Of a stretch of DNA of 45,015 bases, positions 30,805 to 38,713 are shown one piece after another. Every line of letters starts with the position of its first letter. Within the stretch, counting starts at the first letter, position 1. Under the pieces are notes generated by a model, which searched no databases, had not been told where the DNA came from, and worked only from the letters and a program-made list of their open reading frames with translations. Location of the stretch: positions 1 through 45,015 of the forward strand of contig JAHHRQ010000007.1 of the NCBI GenBank assembly GCA_020025715.1, written 5' to 3'. Made by a program: the position numbers and the translations under genes. The DNA comes from Oscillospiraceae bacterium. GTDB lineage: Bacteria; Bacillota; Clostridia; Oscillospirales; Oscillospiraceae.

Positions 30805-31572
30805 TTAAATATCCTCTGCCATGGTGAGGATTTCAGCCTCTCCGTCGGTGATTAAAATGCTGTTTTCATAGTGGGCGGAAAGTGACCCGTCCGCTGTTAC
30901 GACAGTCCAGCCGTTACTGAGCTGCTTCACCTGACGGCCTCCCATATTGACCATAGGCTCTATCGCAATGGTCATGCCCTTTACAAGCCTTGGGTCAGGT
31001 CTGAGACCTGCCCGGTAGTTGGGCACTTCGGGAGCTTCGTGGAGCTGGTGCCCCACGCCGTGGCCTACATACTCACGCACTACGGAAAATCCATGGCTTT
31101 CCACATAGTCCTGAATGGCGGCTCCGATATCAGATATACGGTAGCCTACCTTAGCGAATTTGAGGCCTTCAAAAAAGCTGTTTCTTGTAACCTCGATAAG
31201 CTTTTTTGCATCCTCGCTGATTTCTCCGCAGGGAACTGTAATAGCACAGTCTCCCACGAAGCCGTTGATCGTTGCACCAACATCAACAGAAACAATATCG
31301 CCGTCATGAACCACGCGTTTACCGGGAATTCCGTGAATTATCTCATCGTTTACGGATATACACGCACTGCCGGGAAATCCACCGTAATTTAAAAAGGTAG
31401 GATATCCGCCGGACTTAACGATGAAATCATGCACATGTCTGTCTATCTGCTTAGTGGTCACACCGGCACTCACTGCCTGTCTCGCAATACTGCGGGCCTG
31501 AGCGGTGAGTTTTCCGGCCTTACGCATCAGTTCGATTTCTCTGCTGGATTTAATATAAATTCTGTCGGACAT
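30805..31572 (-). CDS. map: Methionine aminopeptidase, type I
   Basis: Removes the N-terminal methionine from new proteins, 255 residues. Metal ligands visible: D in SVDVGATINGFVGD, the pair of aspartates there, H in YVGHGVGHQLHE, E in IAIEPM and E in YENSILIT. No N-terminal zinc-finger extension. It lies 2 nt after adk in the usual secY-adk-map order. Confidence 0.97.
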   Translation of the reverse strand: MSDRIYIKSSREIELMRKAGKLTAQARSIARQAVSAGVTTKQIDRHVHDFIVKSGGYPTFLNYGGFPGSACISVNDEIIHGIPGKRVVHDGDIVSVDVGATINGFVGDCAITVPCGEISEDAKKLIEVTRNSFFEGLKFAKVGYRISDIGAAIQDYVESHGFSVVREYVGHGVGHQLHEAPEVPNYRAGLRPDPRLVKGMTIAIEPMVNMGGRQVKQLSNGWTVVTADGSLSAHYENSILITDGEAEILTMAEDI

Positions 31573-31574
31573 AT

Positions 31575-32207
31575 TTATATACCCAGAGCTTCTCTGATTA
31601 CGTCAGTTGTTTTTTCGATGCTTGACTGGTTCTCCACAGTTTTAAGCTTATTGCGCTCACCATAGAAATGGAGCAGAGGCTCGGTTTCGTTATGGTAAGT
31701 AACAAGGCGAGCTTTTACAGTCTCAGGAGCGTCGTCCTTACGAATCTCAAGCTCTCCTCCGCATACGTCGCAGATGCCCTCAACTTTTGGGGGATTGGAG
31801 ACGATGTGGAAGCTTGCACCGCAGGTGTGGCAAGTTCTTCTGCCGGACATTCTCTTGATGATAGTGTCGTCCTCAATTTCGATTGAGAGAGCACAGTCAA
31901 CCTCGATTCCCATTTCCTCCATAGCCTTGGCCTGGGGAATGGTTCTGGGTACACCGTCAAGGATGTATCCGTTCTCACAGTCGGGCTCGGCAAGTCTTTC
32001 CCTCAGAATCTCGATTATTACGGAGTCGGGGACAAGCTTACCGGCATCCATGAAGCTCTTTGCCTCAAGGCCCACGGGCGTGCCGTCTTTAACGGCAGCC
32101 CGCAGGATATTGCCTGTGGAAATTGTTGGTATAGCGAGCAGTTTGCTCAGTATTTCTGCCTGAGTACCTTTACCCGCGCCGGGGGCGCCTAAAAGTATTA
32201 GCCTCAT
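31575..32207 (-). CDS. adk: Adenylate kinase with zinc-binding LID
   Basis: Interconverts AMP+ATP and 2 ADP, 210 residues. P-loop GAPGAGKGT at residues 8-16, AMP-site region TGNILRAAV, DGVPRT, and a long LID with four cysteines (C126, C129, C146, C149), the zinc form typical of Gram-positive bacteria. It starts 15 nt after secY. Confidence 0.97.
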   Translation of the reverse strand: MRLILLGAPGAGKGTQAEILSKLLAIPTISTGNILRAAVKDGTPVGLEAKSFMDAGKLVPDSVIIEILRERLAEPDCENGYILDGVPRTIPQAKAMEEMGIEVDCALSIEIEDDTIIKRMSGRRTCHTCGASFHIVSNPPKVEGICDVCGGELEIRKDDAPETVKARLVTYHNETEPLLHFYGERNKLKTVENQSSIEKTTDVIREALGI

Positions 32208-32222
32208 TTGAAACTCCTTTAA

Positions 32223-33512
32223 TCAGTCAAGAAAACCTTTGTAGTTACGCATGAGCATCTGAGCCTCAAGTGCTCTGACGGTCTCAAGTGCAACACCAAC
32301 AACGATTATGATGGAGGTACCGCCCAGGGAAATACCGGTGAGGGCGGATGCCTTGCTGAAGTGGGCTACAAGAATAGGAACAACAGCGATGATGGAGAGG
32401 TAAAGTGCACCGAACAGGGTGATCTTGTTGAGAACCTTCTTTATAAACTCGCTGGTGGGCTTGCCGGGACGGAAGCCGGGGATGTAGCCGCCGTTCTTCT
32501 TCAGGTTGTTTGCGATCTCCACGGGGTTGAACTGAATGGTGGAGTAGAAGTAAGCGAAGAAGACAATCAGCAGGAAGTAGATTATTGCATAGGTAATGGA
32601 TGTGGTGTCAAATGCTCTCATGAACCAGTTGTCCTTGTCGGCTCCGGTGAATGCAGCGATAGTTGCAGGCAGAGAAGCAATAGACTGGGCAAAGATTATA
32701 GGCATAACACCGGACATGTTTACCTTCATAGGCAAATGAGTGCTCTGGCCGCCGTACATCTTTCTGCCCACAACACGCTTTGCGTACTGGACAGGAATTC
32801 TGCGCTCGGCGTCGTTCACGAATACGATCAGAACGATTATTGCGAGAGCTCCCAGAATCATAAGCAGCAGAACCCACCACTGGAGCTCGCCTGCCATGAT
32901 ATTGCGAATGCTGGTCATAAGACTTACGGGAAGTCTTGCCACAATGCTGGAGAAGAGGATGATGGAGATACCGTTTCCGATACCGAATTCGGTGATCTGC
33001 TCACCCAGCCACATGATAAGAGCGGAGCCGGAGGTGAATGTCAGGATAATGACGATTGCAGCCCAGACAGAGCCCTGTGCATTGGGGTCAAGAAGACCGT
33101 TGTTCTTCATGAGCATGTAGTAGGCAAAGCCCATGAGAAGGCCGATGCCTACGGTAGTGTAACGAGTGATAGAAGCAATTTTCTTCTTGCCTTCCTCGCC
33201 CTCATCCTTGCTCATACGCTCCAGAGCAGGAATTGCGATGCAGAGGAGCTGAATAATAATAGAAGCGTTGATGTAAGGCTGAATGGAAAGTGCGAAGATA
33301 GTTGCCATAGAGAACGCGCCGCCGGACATAACGTTGTACAGTCCGAGAACGGTGTTCTGAAGCTGCTGGAAGTAGGTCTGCAGAGCAGCTACATTTACAT
33401 AAGGTACAGGGATGGCGTTGCCGACACGGTAAAGCAGGACTATAAGCAGAGTGAAGAGGATCTTTCTGCGGATCTCCTCAATCTTCCATGCGTTCCGTAA
33501 TGTTTCGAGCAC
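32223..33512 (-). CDS. secY: Preprotein translocase subunit SecY
   Basis: Central channel of the Sec translocon in the cell membrane, 429 residues with ten membrane segments. Recognisable: RNAWKIEEIRRKILFTLL at the start, SIQPYINASIIIQLL, the RIPVQYAKRVVGRKMYGGQ cytoplasmic loop that contacts ribosome and SecA, and NPVEIANNLKKNGGYIPG. It begins with GTG directly after the rplO stop; GAGGTGG inside the rplO end is its ribosome site, so coupling is likely. Confidence 0.97.
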   Translation of the reverse strand: MLETLRNAWKIEEIRRKILFTLLIVLLYRVGNAIPVPYVNVAALQTYFQQLQNTVLGLYNVMSGGAFSMATIFALSIQPYINASIIIQLLCIAIPALERMSKDEGEEGKKKIASITRYTTVGIGLLMGFAYYMLMKNNGLLDPNAQGSVWAAIVIILTFTSGSALIMWLGEQITEFGIGNGISIILFSSIVARLPVSLMTSIRNIMAGELQWWVLLLMILGALAIIVLIVFVNDAERRIPVQYAKRVVGRKMYGGQSTHLPMKVNMSGVMPIIFAQSIASLPATIAAFTGADKDNWFMRAFDTTSITYAIIYFLLIVFFAYFYSTIQFNPVEIANNLKKNGGYIPGFRPGKPTSEFIKKVLNKITLFGALYLSIIAVVPILVAHFSKASALTGISLGGTSIIIVVGVALETVRALEAQMLMRNYKGFLD

Positions 33513-33953
33513 TTAGACCACCTCTGCCTTTCCGCCTGCCGCTTCGATCTTCTCTTTCGCGGTTGCGGAGAAAGCAGCAGCCTTCACAGTGAATTTCTTG
33601 GTGACCTCGCCGGTACCGAGGAACTTCACGCCATATCTGCACTTGGAGAGAAGGCCTGCATCCAGCAGAGCCTGAGCGTCGATAACAGCGCCGTCCTCGA
33701 ACTTGTCGAGAACTGCAACATTAAGGCTCTCCAGAGGCTTTGCAAAAATGTTGTTAAATCCTCTCTTAGGGATACGACGAGCCAGAGGCATCTGGCCGCC
33801 TTCAAAACCGATACGTACGCCGCCGCCGGAACGGGCCTTCTGACCCTTGTGGCCGCGACCTGCGGTCTTACCGTTGCCGGTTGCGTGACCTCTGCCCTTG
33901 CGCTTGTCAACATGGGTGGAGCCGGCTACGGGAGAAAGTTCGTGAATATACAT
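33513..33953 (-). CDS. rplO: 50S ribosomal protein L15
   Basis: Large-subunit assembly protein, 146 residues. KGRGHATGNGKTAGRGHKGQKAR and GFEGGQMPLARRIPKRGFNN are diagnostic. It abuts secY without a gap and follows rpmD by 13 nt. Confidence 0.97.
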   Translation of the reverse strand: MYIHELSPVAGSTHVDKRKGRGHATGNGKTAGRGHKGQKARSGGGVRIGFEGGQMPLARRIPKRGFNNIFAKPLESLNVAVLDKFEDGAVIDAQALLDAGLLSKCRYGVKFLGTGEVTKKFTVKAAAFSATAKEKIEAAGGKAEVV

Positions 33954-33966
33954 TCTCTTGCCCTCC

Positions 33967-34146
33967 TTATTCTTCAGTGACCTTGAGCAGGTAGCCGATT
34001 TTGGCTATTTTGCCGCGAGTCTGGGGATTGTCGGGCTGTACGGTCACGTTGCCGATCTTGTGCAGGCCGAGAGATTTGGCAGTTGCGATATGATTATCAA
34101 GTCTGCCGTTCAGGCTCTTTTTGAGCTCAATTCTAAGATTTGCCAT
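33967..34146 (-). CDS. rpmD: 50S ribosomal protein L30
   Basis: A 59-residue large-subunit protein read from the gap between rplO and rpsE. It begins MANLRIELKKSLNGRLDNHI, continues AKSLGLHKIGNVTVQPDNP, and ends GYLLKVTEE, matching bacterial L30. Ribosome site AAGGAGGG precedes the ATG. Confidence 0.96.
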   Translation of the reverse strand: MANLRIELKKSLNGRLDNHIATAKSLGLHKIGNVTVQPDNPQTRGKIAKIGYLLKVTEE

Positions 34147-34160
34147 AAAATTCGCCCTCC

Positions 34161-34697
34161 TTAACCCTGAATCTCTTCAGGAGTCTTGCCTCTGACAGCA
34201 GCGATCTGAGCTGCGTCACGCAGAGACTTGAGGCCAACCATGGTAGCAGCAACAACGTTTGCGGGGTTGTTGGTACGCATGCACTTGGTACGAATATCCT
34301 TAATACCGGCTGCTTCAACAACAGCACGGACTGCGCCGCCGGCGATAACACCGGTACCTTCGGGAGCGGGCTTGAGCAGGACGCGGCCTGCGCCGAACTC
34401 GCCGATAACCTCATGAGGAATGGTGGTTCCGGTGAGGGTAATGGTGCAGATGTTCTTCTTAGCATCCTCAAGACCCTTGCGGATTGCTTCGGAAACTTCG
34501 TTTGCCTTGCCCATGCCGTAGCCTACGCGGCCCTTGCCGTCACCGACTACGCAGAGAGCGGAGAACTTTGCCACACGGCCGCCCTTGACGGTCTTGCTGA
34601 CGCGGTTCAGGGAAACTACCTTTTCAACGAATTCGGAAGGAGCTTCTTCTCTGTTGCGACGCTCTCTTCTGTCGTTTCTGTCATTATTGTATGCCAT
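34161..34697 (-). CDS. rpsE: 30S ribosomal protein S5
   Basis: Small-subunit protein in the mRNA entry and accuracy centre, 178 residues. EFVEKVVSLNRVSKTVKGGRV, GRVGYGMGKANEVSEAIRKG and GGAVRAVVEAAGI are diagnostic. The N-terminus has a charged extension (NDRNDRRERRNREE). Between rplR and rpmD as usual. Confidence 0.97.
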   Translation of the reverse strand: MAYNNDRNDRRERRNREEAPSEFVEKVVSLNRVSKTVKGGRVAKFSALCVVGDGKGRVGYGMGKANEVSEAIRKGLEDAKKNICTITLTGTTIPHEVIGEFGAGRVLLKPAPEGTGVIAGGAVRAVVEAAGIKDIRTKCMRTNNPANVVAATMVGLKSLRDAAQIAAVRGKTPEEIQG

Positions 34698-34715
34698 ATT
34701 TCGTTTCCCCCTCTC

Positions 34716-35075
34716 TTAGAACTTCAGGCCGCCCTCACGGGCGCCGTCTGCCAGTGCCATGACACGACCGTGGTAAATGTAACCGCCGCGGTCGAACACG
34801 ACTTCTTCGATGCCTTTCTTCAGAGCGCGCTCTGCGATGGTAGCACCGACCTTCTTTGCGGCTTCAATGTTGCCGCCGTTTCCTTCAAAGCCCTTCTCAA
34901 CGGTGGAAGCGGAAACGAGAGTGTTTCCTGCTACATCATCGATGATCTGAGCGTAAATGTTGTTTTCACTGCGGAATACGCTGAGACGAGGTCTCTGAGC
35001 AGTGCCGGAGATCTTGCTGCGTACTCTCTTATGGCGCTTAATGCGCTGACTTCTGGTATCAGGTCTTTTAATCAT
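34716..35075 (-). CDS. rplR: 50S ribosomal protein L18
   Basis: Binds 5S rRNA with L5, 119 residues. RHKRVRSKISGTAQRPRLSVFRSENNIYAQIIDD and DRGGYIYHGRVMALADGAREGGLKF identify it. Sixteen nt after rplF. Confidence 0.97.
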   Translation of the reverse strand: MIKRPDTRSQRIKRHKRVRSKISGTAQRPRLSVFRSENNIYAQIIDDVAGNTLVSASTVEKGFEGNGGNIEAAKKVGATIAERALKKGIEEVVFDRGGYIYHGRVMALADGAREGGLKF

Positions 35076-35091
35076 TCAGGCACACCTCTCT

Positions 35092-35634
35092 TTATTTAGC
35101 ACCGGTCTTGCCTTCTTTGCGGCGGATAACTTCGTAGTCATACTTGATACCCTTGCCCTTGTAAGGCTCGGGAGGTCTCTTGCTGCGAACTTCAGCTGCA
35201 AACTGGCCAACCTTCTGCTTATCGATACCCTTGATGGTGATGTGGTTTGCGTCGGGAACTTCGATCTGGATGTCGTCGGTCTCACTCATGATAATGGGGT
35301 GAGAGAATGCAACGTTCAGAACCAGGTTCTTGCCTTCCTTGGAAGCACGGTAACCAACACCGTTGATCTCAAGCTTCTTCTCGAAGCCCTCGGTAACACC
35401 GATAACCATGTTGTTAATCAGGGTTCTGGTGAGGCCGTGGAGAGAACGGTTCTCCTTGGTATCGTCGGGACGTGCAACGTGAATAACGTTTTCCTCAATG
35501 CTAATGTTCATCTGAGGAACCATGTCATGCTCCAGGGTGCCCTTGGGTCCCTTAACGGTGACGTGGTTCTTGCCGCTGACGGAAACTTCAACGCCTGCGG
35601 GGATAGTGATGGGTGCTCTTCCTATTCTAGACAT
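35092..35634 (-). CDS. rplF: 50S ribosomal protein L6
   Basis: Large-subunit protein near the factor-binding site, 180 residues with two similar domains. MSRIGRAPITIPAGVEV start and the RPPEPYKGKGIKY end motif are diagnostic. Twelve nt after rpsH. Confidence 0.98.
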   Translation of the reverse strand: MSRIGRAPITIPAGVEVSVSGKNHVTVKGPKGTLEHDMVPQMNISIEENVIHVARPDDTKENRSLHGLTRTLINNMVIGVTEGFEKKLEINGVGYRASKEGKNLVLNVAFSHPIIMSETDDIQIEVPDANHITIKGIDKQKVGQFAAEVRSKRPPEPYKGKGIKYDYEVIRRKEGKTGAK

Positions 35635-35646
35635 TCTGCCGCCTCC

Positions 35647-36045
35647 TTACCATACAAACGCAAGGACTTCGCCGCCGACGTGCTCTTTGCGAGCCTGTCT
35701 GTCGGTCATAACGCCCTTGGAAGTGGAAATGATAGCAATGCCCAGTCCTTTCAGAACGCGGGGCAGCTCGTCGGCACCGGCGTAAACGCGCAGGCCGGGC
35801 TTGGAAACGCGGCGAAGACCGGAAATAGCCTTTTCCTTGCCGGGAAGGTACTTCAGAGTAACACGGATGATGCCCTGGGTACCGTCGTCGATGACCTGGT
35901 AGTTTTTGATGTAGCCTTCGTTGAGAAGAATTTCAGCAATGGACTTCTTCATCTTGGAGGCGGGGACATCGACGGTTTCATGCTTGGCGCAGCCGGCGTT
36001 GCGGATGCGGGTAAGCATATCTGCGATGGGGTCTGTGATCTGCAT
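35647..36045 (-). CDS. rpsH: 30S ribosomal protein S8
   Basis: Binds the central domain of 16S rRNA, 132 residues. DPIADMLTRIRNAGCAKHETVDVPASKMK and ISTSKGVMTDRQARKEHVGGEVLAFVW are diagnostic. Unlike the usual tight rpsN-rpsH spacing, 296 nt separate it from rpsN; that gap holds a promoter and structured RNA, so rpsH and the genes after it can have their own transcript. In E. coli S8 is the repressor of the spc operon. Confidence 0.97.
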   Translation of the reverse strand: MQITDPIADMLTRIRNAGCAKHETVDVPASKMKKSIAEILLNEGYIKNYQVIDDGTQGIIRVTLKYLPGKEKAISGLRRVSKPGLRVYAGADELPRVLKGLGIAIISTSKGVMTDRQARKEHVGGEVLAFVW

Positions 36046-36060
36046 GGATTTATCCTCCTG

Positions 36061-36191
36061 TATATAGAGTTACCGCTTTTGCGGTTCAGGCGGCGAGGTT
36101 CCATGCCAATACCTGATTGGCCATGGCCTTTCGCCATCCTTTTCGGGCTCTTTTGAGCCTATATTTGTAAGTGCGGGGATCGGCCGCACCA
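36061..36191 (-). ncRNA. Structured leader upstream of rpsH
   Basis: From the predicted transcription start near 36191 to the rpsH ribosome site the mRNA can form GTGCGG/CCGCAC, a closing stem ATATAG/CTATAT, and inside it GGCTC-AAAA-GAGCC, GCCAAT-N5-ATTGGC and CCGC-AAAA-GCGG hairpins. Several loops are A-rich tetraloops. The closing stem ends right before AGGAGG. This looks like an r-protein leader or riboswitch-type domain; its class is not known to me. Confidence 0.5.
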
Positions 36192-36197
36192 CAATTC

Positions 36198-36226
36198 AGA
36201 ATAACATAAAATCCTTGATTTTTCAA
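36198..36226 (-). promoter_or_regulatory. Internal promoter upstream of rpsH
   Basis: Minus strand TTGAAA (36221-36226), 17-nt spacer, TATTCT (36198-36203). The -35 lies in a perfect ATCCTTGA/TCAAGGAT palindrome (36207-36233). Confidence 0.55.
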
Positions 36227-36299
36227 GGATTTTTCATTGGTCATTTCTACCAAAATATGCCGAAAAACAGCTATAATAAATGACCTTTAAAGATAGCCT

Positions 36300-36329
36300 T
36301 TCCCCGCTGTTAAAATAACAGCAGGGAAG
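36300..36329 (-). other. Hairpin after rpsN
   Basis: CCCTGCTGTTA pairs with TAACAGCGGGG across a short T loop on the mRNA strand, with CCTT/AAGG pairs extending it outward. No T-run follows, so it is a weak terminator or an RNA 3'-end stabiliser. Confidence 0.5.
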
Positions 36330-36341
36330 GTTTTGGCTGTC

Positions 36342-36527
36342 TTAGAAGCTGGCCTTGCGAACTCCGGGGATCTGACCCTTGTAGGCCAGCTCTCTGAAGC
36401 AGATACGGCATACGCCGTAGTTACGAAGGTAAGCGTGGGGACGGCCGCATATCTTGCAGCGGTTGTACTGACGAGTAGAGAACTTGGCAGGAGCCTGCTG
36501 CTTTAAAATCATGGATTTCTTTGCCAT
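36342..36527 (-). CDS. rpsN: 30S ribosomal protein S14, zinc type
   Basis: Small-subunit head protein, 61 residues, the short zinc-binding (type Z) form with C24, C27, C40 and C43 (CKIC, CRIC), and the end GQIPGVRKASF. Follows rplE with a 12-nt gap; a 296-nt non-coding gap follows. Confidence 0.97.
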   Translation of the reverse strand: MAKKSMILKQQAPAKFSTRQYNRCKICGRPHAYLRNYGVCRICFRELAYKGQIPGVRKASF

Positions 36528-36539
36528 TTATACTCCTCC

Positions 36540-37079
36540 TTAGTTGTAGAAGGGAGCGCCCATCAGTCTGAGGAGCTCTCTTGCTTCTTCATCAGTGTTA
36601 GCGGTAGTGGTAATTGCAATGTTCATACCACGAAGCTTCTCGATCTTGTCGTACTCGATTTCGGGGAAGATGATCTGCTCTTTGAGACCAAGGCTGTAGT
36701 TGCCGCGGCCGTCAAAAGCATCGGGAGAAATACCACGGAAGTCACGTACACGGGGCAGAGCAATGTTGAAGAGTCTGTCGAGGAACTCCCACATTCTGTC
36801 CTGACGCAGAGTGACCTTAACACCAACCTTCATGCCCTCACGGAGCTTGAAGTTAGCGACGGACTTCTTTGCTGCAGTGCCGACAGCGTGCTGACCGGTT
36901 ATTGCGGAAATTTCCTTGATAACGGAGTCAAGAGCCTTGGCGTTATCCTTGCAGTCGCCGCAGCCGACGGATACAACGATCTTGTCGATTCTGGGGATCT
37001 GCATGGTGGACTTGTACTGGAACTTCTCCATAAGAGCGGGAGCAACTTCCTTAACGTACTTTTCTTTCATTCTGGTCAT
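36540..37079 (-). CDS. rplE: 50S ribosomal protein L5
   Basis: 5S rRNA binder contacting the P-site tRNA, 179 residues. KYVKEVAPALMEKFQYKS, MKVGVKVTLRQDRMWEFLDRL, and the end TDEEARELLRLMGAPF are diagnostic. Twenty nt after rplX. Confidence 0.98.
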   Translation of the reverse strand: MTRMKEKYVKEVAPALMEKFQYKSTMQIPRIDKIVVSVGCGDCKDNAKALDSVIKEISAITGQHAVGTAAKKSVANFKLREGMKVGVKVTLRQDRMWEFLDRLFNIALPRVRDFRGISPDAFDGRGNYSLGLKEQIIFPEIEYDKIEKLRGMNIAITTTANTDEEARELLRLMGAPFYN

Positions 37080-37099
37080 AGTAAGTTATCTCCTTTCTC

Positions 37100-37414
37100 T
37101 TATTTTACAACGATCTCAGCGCCGCACTTCTTGCAGACGCGGACGTTCTTGCCATCAACCAGCTTGTGGGCAACACGGGTAGCCTTGCCGCACTTGGGGC
37201 AGACAAGCTGAACCTTGGATGCGTAAATGGGGGTCTCAACCTTGATGATGCCGCCCTCTTTACCCTGGCCCATGGGCTTCTGGTGCTTGGTAGCGACGTT
37301 TACACCCTCAACAACAACCTTGTTGTTCTTGGGGTCGGCAACGAGAACCTTGCCCTCTTTGCCCTTATCCTTACCGGAAAGGACTACAACTTTATCGTCT
37401 TTTCTAATGTTCAT
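37100..37414 (-). CDS. rplX: 50S ribosomal protein L24
   Basis: Assembly initiator of the large subunit, 104 residues, with a KOW motif at the N-terminus (DKVVVLSGKDKGKEGKVL). The C-terminal part has two cysteine pairs (CPKCGK and CKKCGA), a zinc-ribbon-like arrangement common in Firmicutes L24. Confidence 0.97.
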   Translation of the reverse strand: MNIRKDDKVVVLSGKDKGKEGKVLVADPKNNKVVVEGVNVATKHQKPMGQGKEGGIIKVETPIYASKVQLVCPKCGKATRVAHKLVDGKNVRVCKKCGAEIVVK

Positions 37415-37429
37415 TCTCTTTGCCCTCCA

Positions 37430-37801
37430 TTAAATCACTTCGGGAGCAAGGGACAGGATCTTCATGTATTCCTTGTCACGGAGCTCACGGGCGACGGGTC
37501 CAAAGATACGAGTTCCGCGGGGGTTCTTATCACCGGAGTTGATAAGAACAGCTGCGTTCTCGTCGAAACGGACGTAAGTGCCGTCTGCGCGGCGGACAGG
37601 CTTGACGGTACGGACAATAACAGCCTTAACGACTTCGCCCTTCTTTACAGAACCGCCGGGAGCAGCCTTGCGAACGGAACAAACTATAACGTCACCAATA
37701 CTTGCATACTTGCGCTTGGTACCACCAAGAACACGGATGCACTTGAGTTCTTTGGCGCCGGTATTGTCGGCGACCTTCAGATAAGATTCCTGCTGTATCA
37801 T
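37430..37801 (-). CDS. rplN: 50S ribosomal protein L14
   Basis: Interface protein of the large subunit, 123 residues. MIQQESYLKVADNTGAKELK and RGTRIFGPVARELRDKEYMKILSLAPEVI are diagnostic. Between rpsQ and rplX. Confidence 0.98.
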   Translation of the reverse strand: MIQQESYLKVADNTGAKELKCIRVLGGTKRKYASIGDVIVCSVRKAAPGGSVKKGEVVKAVIVRTVKPVRRADGTYVRFDENAAVLINSGDKNPRGTRIFGPVARELRDKEYMKILSLAPEVI

Positions 37802-37813
37802 TTAGGCGCCTCC

Positions 37814-38077
37814 TTACTTAGCCTTCTCTACGATTTCGACAACGCGCCATCTCTTGTCCTTGGACAGGGGGCGGGTCTCCATCACGCGGACGATATCACC
37901 CTCACGGCACTCGTTGAGTTCATCGTGTGCCTTCAGACGGTAGGTCCGGCCTATGATCTTCTTATATTTCTTGTGCGCTACACGGTCCTCAACAATGACG
38001 ACCACGGTCTTATCCATTTTGTCGGATACAACCTTACCAACGCGGGTCTTACGGGAAGTAGTTCTTTCTTCAACCAT
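37814..38077 (-). CDS. rpsQ: 30S ribosomal protein S17
   Basis: OB-fold protein of the small subunit, 87 residues. RKTRVGKVVSDKMDKTVVVIVED and GDIVRVMETRPLSKDKRWRVVEIVEKAK identify it. Confidence 0.97.
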   Translation of the reverse strand: MVEERTTSRKTRVGKVVSDKMDKTVVVIVEDRVAHKKYKKIIGRTYRLKAHDELNECREGDIVRVMETRPLSKDKRWRVVEIVEKAK

Positions 38078-38091
38078 TATTCCTTACCTCC

Positions 38092-38280
38092 TCAATTCTG
38101 CTTCTCGCGCAGTACGGTCTTGACGCGAGCGATATCACGGCGCATGGCAGAGATCTTGGTGGGGTTGTCAAGATGATTAGTGGCATGCTGCATACGGAGC
38201 ATGAAGAGATCCTTTTTCATCTCAACCAGCTTGGTCTCCAGCTCGGAGACGGACATGTTGCGTATTTCGTTTGCCTTCAT
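38092..38280 (-). CDS. rpmC: 50S ribosomal protein L29
   Basis: Two-helix protein at the exit tunnel, 62 residues. MKANEIRNMSVSELETKLVEMKKDLFMLRMQ is typical. I choose ATG 38280: it gives the family N-terminus and follows GGTGGTG by 6 nt; a GTG four codons earlier lies within the end of rplP. Confidence 0.95.
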   Translation of the reverse strand: MKANEIRNMSVSELETKLVEMKKDLFMLRMQHATNHLDNPTKISAMRRDIARVKTVLREKQN

Positions 38281-38281
38281 C

Positions 38282-38713
38282 TTATTCACCACCGTTCTCA
38301 GACTCGGAGCCCTTCTTGACTATCTTAGTCTTGATGGGCAGTTTGTGGCTGGCAAGGCGGAGAGCTTCGCGGGCAACTTCCTCGGAAACACCTGCGATCT
38401 CAAACATCACTCTGCCGGGCTTAACGACAGCAACCCAGTACTCGGGAGAACCTTTACCGGAACCCATACGGGTCTCAGCAGGCTTTGCGGTAACGGGCTT
38501 GTCGGGGAAAATCTTAATCCATACCTGGCCGCCGCGCTTGGTGTAGCGGGTCATGGCGATACGGGCAGCCTCAATCTGGTTGGAGGTAATCCAGCCGGGC
38601 TCGGTAGCCTGAAGGCCGAACTCACCGTAGGAGATAGTGTTGCCGCGGGTAGCTTTACCCTTCATACGGCCGCGCTGTACTCTGCGGTATTTAACTCTTT
38701 TAGGCATTAACAT
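38282..38713 (-). CDS. rplP: 50S ribosomal protein L16
   Basis: Binds near the A-site tRNA elbow, 143 residues. MLMPKRVKYRRVQRGRMKG start and the RVMFEIAGVSEEVAREALRLASHKLPIKTKIV end are diagnostic. Its ATG overlaps the rpsC stop by one base. Confidence 0.98.
   Translation of the reverse strand: MLMPKRVKYRRVQRGRMKGKATRGNTISYGEFGLQATEPGWITSNQIEAARIAMTRYTKRGGQVWIKIFPDKPVTAKPAETRMGSGKGSPEYWVAVVKPGRVMFEIAGVSEEVAREALRLASHKLPIKTKIVKKGSESENGGE

Noticed and set aside
32361..33500. A 379-codon plus-strand frame opposite secY
   Set aside because: Antisense shadow of secY, no family resemblance, no ribosome site.
35949..36137. A 62-codon minus-strand frame beginning MAKGHGQSGIGMEP in the rpsN-rpsH gap
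   Set aside because: It runs out of frame into rpsH, has no properly spaced ribosome site, and its start lies inside the predicted hairpins.
37166..38176. A 336-codon plus-strand frame opposite rplX, rplN and rpsQ
   Set aside because: It spans three certain ribosomal protein genes on the other strand; codon bias of those genes removes stops from this frame.
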